A stretch of DNA of 24,703 nt, taken from contig JANYIK010000058.1 of NCBI GenBank assembly GCA_025362115.1, forward strand, positions 1 through 24,703, given 5' to 3'. Positions 21,940-24,703 of this stretch are shown here, piece after piece. The first letter of the stretch is position 1; every line of letters starts with the position of its first letter. Made by a program: the position numbers and the translations under genes. The notes under the pieces were generated by a model. It made no database searches, was not told the origin of the DNA, and was given only the letters and a program-made list of their open reading frames with translations. The DNA is from Methylophilaceae bacterium. GTDB lineage: Bacteria; Pseudomonadota; Gammaproteobacteria; Burkholderiales; Methylophilaceae.

Positions 21940-22725
21940 CTACAACGCAGCGACGGTTAAATAGCTGGTGACAGCAGTTTGAGCGGTAAAACCACTTGCG
22001 GAACCCAGTTGAGCCCCCAACTGGGTTTGAGAATCAGGTTTTGGAACATTCACTTGCGACACTTGGCTTTGCTGGTCTTGATTTTGTTGCGCCCGATCAG
22101 CTTCACGATTACGTGCAGCCGCATCGGCACGACGCATCGCCTCTTTGGATTTTTCCGTATCATCTGCTTGTTTGGGCTTCTCTGCTGGCGGCACATCCCT
22201 AGCTTGCACAAATTTGGCTGTAAATTCCTGTAAAGTCGCAAAAGCGCCTTTGCCATCCTCATTAAAAGCCTTGATCAACTGCTTTTGATTGATGAAAAAA
22301 CTACCATTAACTTGGCTCTCAATGCCAATCTTTTTGGCTGGAGTAATGCTGTCAACAAACTCTTTAGCACGCGCAGCAAATGATCCCTTACTGCGAAATT
22401 CGGCTAAGGAACTAGTCAGCGCAGTGCTAAGCGCATTGAGAGAACTTACAACGCCTAGTACTGCCACCTTAAAGTCACTTGCCGTTGGGGGAACATTGGA
22501 GTCCTGCAAAGCAACAGCGCGCGCTTGTAAACTCTCCAAAGAAAGCCTCGCCTTACCAGAAGAGCTAATCTGAGATACGGAACTAAAATTTGAACTGGTG
22601 GGAGATGCCGCTTCTTTTTCTGCGGCAGCGATGATTTCTTGAGCCGACCCTTGACGCGCAATTGCGCCAGCGGCATTAACGCCATCACTATTAAGCACAG
22701 TCACGTTAGAAATCGAAATCGCCAT
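21940..22725 (-). CDS. Unrecognised cysteine-free, Ser/Ala/Gln-rich protein
   Basis: I do not recognise this gene. From ATG 22725, with AAAGGTG five bases upstream, it has 261 residues; the longer open frame to 22797 runs into its own promoter and is rejected. It has no cysteine, no signal peptide and no membrane helix. Residues 1-60 are Ser/Ala/Asn-rich and probably disordered. Residues 60-125 look helical with heptad-like Leu/Val spacing. At 141-174 a pattern G-S-F-F-I-N-Q-K-Q-L-I-K-A-F-N-E-D-G...F-A-T-L-Q-E-F resembles the 'G-x-L-x-x-D-x-x-x-L-x-x-A-L-x-x-D...L-F' end of FliD-like hook-associated proteins. A charged, Gln-rich helix (180-225) and a hydrophobic C-terminal end follow. It lies near the flagellar block, so a flagellar export substrate or accessory protein is a reasonable guess, not more. 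Confidence 0.75.
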   Translation of the reverse strand: MAISISNVTVLNSDGVNAAGAIARQGSAQEIIAAAEKEAASPTSSNFSSVSQISSSGKARLSLESLQARAVALQDSNVPPTASDFKVAVLGVVSSLNALSTALTSSLAEFRSKGSFAARAKEFVDSITPAKKIGIESQVNGSFFINQKQLIKAFNEDGKGAFATLQEFTAKFVQARDVPPAEKPKQADDTEKSKEAMRRADAAARNREADRAQQNQDQQSQVSQVNVPKPDSQTQLGAQLGSASGFTAQTAVTSYLTVAAL

Positions 22726-22772
22726 CAGCGCACCTTTATTAATGGGAAAAAGCGCTACGAAGTATGACTTTA

Positions 22773-22801
22773 ATACTAAATCTTTAACGCCCAACAATCA
22801 A
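22773..22801 (-). promoter_or_regulatory. Sigma-70 promoter for the cysteine-free protein gene
   Basis: On the minus strand TTGATT (22801-22796) and TAGTAT (22778-22773) are separated by 17 bases, giving a start near 22766 and a 40-base leader before ATG 22725. This places the gene in its own transcription unit after nagZ and supports the shorter start. Confidence 0.5.
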
Positions 22802-22822
22802 GTTAAAACTACTATTTTCCTG

Positions 22823-23878
22823 TTACGTCTCAGGTAATTGCAGATTGCCTTCGGCAACGCCTATAGCCGCCGTATTTCTTACTGCTGCCACGAACTCGGC
22901 GTCTTCGTGTAGCGCTGTGATGGTGGGCGGATGTGGGCGGCCGTGCATACGCGCCAATCTGGCCATCGCCACTGCTGAAATCTTCAAATCCAAAGACTCT
23001 AGCAACTCATCTGCCATGTCTGGGCGATTGCACACCAGCACCATGTCGCAACCCGCATCAAACGCTGCCGTCGCACGCTCGGTGACATTGCCCGCCACTA
23101 CCGCACCCTCCATCGCCAGATCGTCGCTAAAAATCACGCCATTAAAGCCTAAATGACGACGCAACACCTGATGCAGCCATATCTTGGAAAATCCCGCCGG
23201 CTTCTCGTCCACTTTAGGGTAAATCACATGTGCTGGCATCACCGCGTGCATACCAGCATCCACCATGCGCCGGAAGGGCTCTAAATCGTCGGCTTCAATC
23301 TGGGCAAAAGTGCGCGTATCTACCGGTATTTCCGTATGCGAATCGGCGGCCACAAACCCGTGCCCGGGAAAGTGTTTACCCACCGCCGCCATGCCACCGC
23401 GCTTTAAGCCCGACATCAACGCCTGAGCGATGGCGGCGATGGCCTCCGTATTGCGGTGAAAGGCACGATCGCCAATCACTGCGCTGTTGCCGAAGTCTAT
23501 ATCCAGCACTGGAGTAAAGCTGAAATCCACGCCATAGGCGCGCAGCTCCGCCGCCAGTACCCAGCCCGCTTGCTCGGCGAGTTCTTTGGCACGTTTATGA
23601 TTCTTATCCCAAATTTTGCCCAATTCGCGCATGGCGGGAATGCGCGTAAAGCCTTCCTTAAACCGCTGCACACGCCCGCCTTCGTGATCCACGGCTATCA
23701 ATAACGGTGGCTGGCGTACCTCGTGGATGGCGGTGGTGAGCGCTTTTAATTGCGTCGGTGATTGGTAATTGCGCGCGAACAAAATCACCCCACCCACCAA
23801 TGGATGCTGCAAGCGGCGGATATCATCCGCATTAAGTTCAAGTCCTTCCACATCCAGCATCACGGGGCCGAGCGACAT
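22823..23878 (-). CDS. nagZ: NagZ, beta-N-acetylhexosaminidase of peptidoglycan recycling
   Basis: NagZ (glycoside hydrolase family 3) removes GlcNAc from anhydro-muropeptides in the cytoplasm, which in some species feeds AmpR/AmpC beta-lactamase control. It has 351 residues with no signal peptide. The marks are D-H-E-G-G-R-V-Q-R (64-72), K-H-F-P-G-H-G (168-174), the mobile-loop Asp-Ser-His dyad (179-181), and F-S-D-D-L-x-M-E-G-A (250-259) with the nucleophile Asp at 252. The start at ATG 23878 has GGAGA just upstream. It begins 15 bases after the VUT transporter gene, so the two are probably co-transcribed. Confidence 0.95.
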   Translation of the reverse strand: MSLGPVMLDVEGLELNADDIRRLQHPLVGGVILFARNYQSPTQLKALTTAIHEVRQPPLLIAVDHEGGRVQRFKEGFTRIPAMRELGKIWDKNHKRAKELAEQAGWVLAAELRAYGVDFSFTPVLDIDFGNSAVIGDRAFHRNTEAIAAIAQALMSGLKRGGMAAVGKHFPGHGFVAADSHTEIPVDTRTFAQIEADDLEPFRRMVDAGMHAVMPAHVIYPKVDEKPAGFSKIWLHQVLRRHLGFNGVIFSDDLAMEGAVVAGNVTERATAAFDAGCDMVLVCNRPDMADELLESLDLKISAVAMARLARMHGRPHPPTITALHEDAEFVAAVRNTAAIGVAEGNLQLPET

Positions 23879-23893
23879 AAATTCTCCAGAAAG

Positions 23894-24601
23894 CTAATTT
23901 TTTAGGGCGAAGGGGTTAAAGTCAGTATTGTAATCGTAATAGTCTTCATGCTCGGCAGCTTTGAGCCAGGCCACGATTTTGTAAGTCACAGGCGTGAATA
24001 GCACTTCTACACCCACCTTAGCGAGAAATTGTGCCAAAACAATCATCGGCATCTGCTCATCTGGAAAATCCCCAGAACCATAAAATGCCAAAGGAAAGAA
24101 CAATATAGAATCCACTGCCTCGCCAAAAATGGTAGAGCCTATGGTGCGCGTCCATAACCGGCGCCCTTTGGTCCATATTTTCATCTTGGCGAGTACATAA
24201 GAGTTGACGAATTCGCCACTCCAAAAGGCTACCAACGATGCCAGCGCGACACGCCAAGTCGAGCCATAGACGCTATTATAGGCGGCTTGATCGTGCCAAA
24301 ACGGCGCGGCTGGCAGCGCAACGATTACCCACGCCATGAACGATGCAAAGGTCAATGCAGCGAATCCCGCCCAAATTACGCGGCGCGAACTGGCGTAACC
24401 GTAAACCTCAGTGAGAATGTCGCCGAAAATGAACGAGATAGGGAAAAACATGATGCCCGCGCCGAAAGTCAGCGCGCCAACAAGCGGTAAGCTGATTTGC
24501 GTGACTTTGCCGGGACCGATGAGGTTGGAGCACACGAGAACAGTCACAAACGCCACCATGACGAGGTCGTAATAACGATATTGGCGGCGTGGGGCAATCA
24601 T
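23894..24601 (-). CDS. Queuosine precursor transporter (VUT/YhhQ family, DUF165)
   Basis: This inner-membrane carrier is thought to import queuosine precursors (preQ0/preQ1) for tRNA modification. The 235 residues have about six hydrophobic segments. Typical features are N-L-I-G-P-G-K at the end of helix 1, the F-P-I-S-F-I-F-G-D-I-L-T-E-V-Y-G-Y motif (about 52-68), which is the strongest family signature, followed by S-R-R-V-I-W, and a later F-W-S-G-E-F-V-N-S-Y-V-L-A-K-x-K. ATG 24601 lacks a good ribosome site; ATG at residue 15 is a possible alternative but would cut into helix 1. nagZ follows 15 bases downstream. Confidence 0.9.
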   Translation of the reverse strand: MIAPRRQYRYYDLVMVAFVTVLVCSNLIGPGKVTQISLPLVGALTFGAGIMFFPISFIFGDILTEVYGYASSRRVIWAGFAALTFASFMAWVIVALPAAPFWHDQAAYNSVYGSTWRVALASLVAFWSGEFVNSYVLAKMKIWTKGRRLWTRTIGSTIFGEAVDSILFFPLAFYGSGDFPDEQMPMIVLAQFLAKVGVEVLFTPVTYKIVAWLKAAEHEDYYDYNTDFNPFALKN

Positions 24602-24625
24602 GGGGCATGATGATAACAGCTAGCA

Positions 24626-24703
24626 TTAATTTCTTACATCCAGCCGGTCACGCAAGGCATCGCCCAACATGTTCACCGCCAACACCAGTGACATCAAACT
24701 CAC
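24626..24703 (-). CDS. Oligopeptide ABC transporter permease, last 25 codons (5' end outside window)
   Basis: The minus strand from the window edge reads in frame to a TAA at 24628-24626. The encoded end contains N-M-L-G-D-A-L-R-D-R-L-D, which is the hallmark C-terminus of DppC/OppC-type peptide ABC permeases (N-x-L-G-D-x-L-R-D-x-L-D-P-R). The usual Pro-Arg after the last Asp is Val-Arg here, and the protein ends two residues later. The gene is complete at its 3' end, 24 bases before the VUT start, so they may share a transcript. Confidence 0.75.
   Translation of the reverse strand: MSLMSLVLAVNMLGDALRDRLDVRN

Overview
The window looks like chromosomal DNA of a motile Gram-negative betaproteobacterium. 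I lean towards the Nitrosomonadales/Gallionellaceae-like group, but this is inferred from gene content and protein style, not from a marker gene. Pointers are outer-membrane lipoprotein trafficking (LolA), FtsK, a Gram-negative NagZ, a full-length FliF-to-FliR flagellar block and NtrC/sigma-54-type control of an ammonium transporter. No rRNA, tRNA, CRISPR array or transposase gene was seen, and no gene-free stretch exceeds 300 bases.

Layout. (1) 1-1550, plus strand: the C-terminal end of a beta-helical, haemagglutinin-like surface protein, cut by the window edge, then a secreted FecR-domain protein. (2) 1551-1782: a MITE-like nested palindrome sitting in a bidirectional terminator. (3) 1783-4679, minus: ftsK-lolA. 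(4) 4831-6315, plus: trxB and an Smr-domain gene, from a promoter with 11-bp tandem repeats just downstream. (5) 6302-7476, minus: ispD-ispF of the MEP isoprenoid pathway. (6) 7513-8538, plus: a membrane PAS-GGDEF protein, divergent from ispD. (7) 8542-9741, minus: an Amt ammonium transporter preceded by a sigma-54 promoter and two NtrC-like boxes three helical turns apart. (8) 9894-20932, minus: thirteen flagellar genes fliF-G-H-I-J-K-L-M-N-O-P-Q-R, covering MS ring, C ring/switch, export ATPase and its regulators, hook-length control, and export gate. Many overlap by 1-11 bases, and one likely internal promoter lies before fliL. fliE and flhB are not adjacent. (9) 21068-22725, minus: a Bax-inhibitor-1-like membrane protein and an unrecognised cysteine-free, Ser/Ala/Gln-rich protein with its own promoter. 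(10) 22823-24703, minus: nagZ, a queuosine-precursor (VUT/YhhQ) transporter and the last 25 codons of an oligopeptide ABC permease.

How the genes fit together. The flagellar block builds the basal body, switch and export apparatus. The PAS-GGDEF enzyme could feed c-di-GMP into the motility/attachment choice, and the beta-helical adhesin with its FecR partner could belong to the attached state; that link is inference. Housekeeping genes (ftsK, lolA, trxB, ispDF, nagZ) fill the rest. The best-supported regulatory finding is the amt control region. The best candidate for something undescribed is the cysteine-free protein at 21940-22725, which has compositional features of a flagellar export substrate. 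The 1569-1754 palindromic element is the clearest mobile-type structure.
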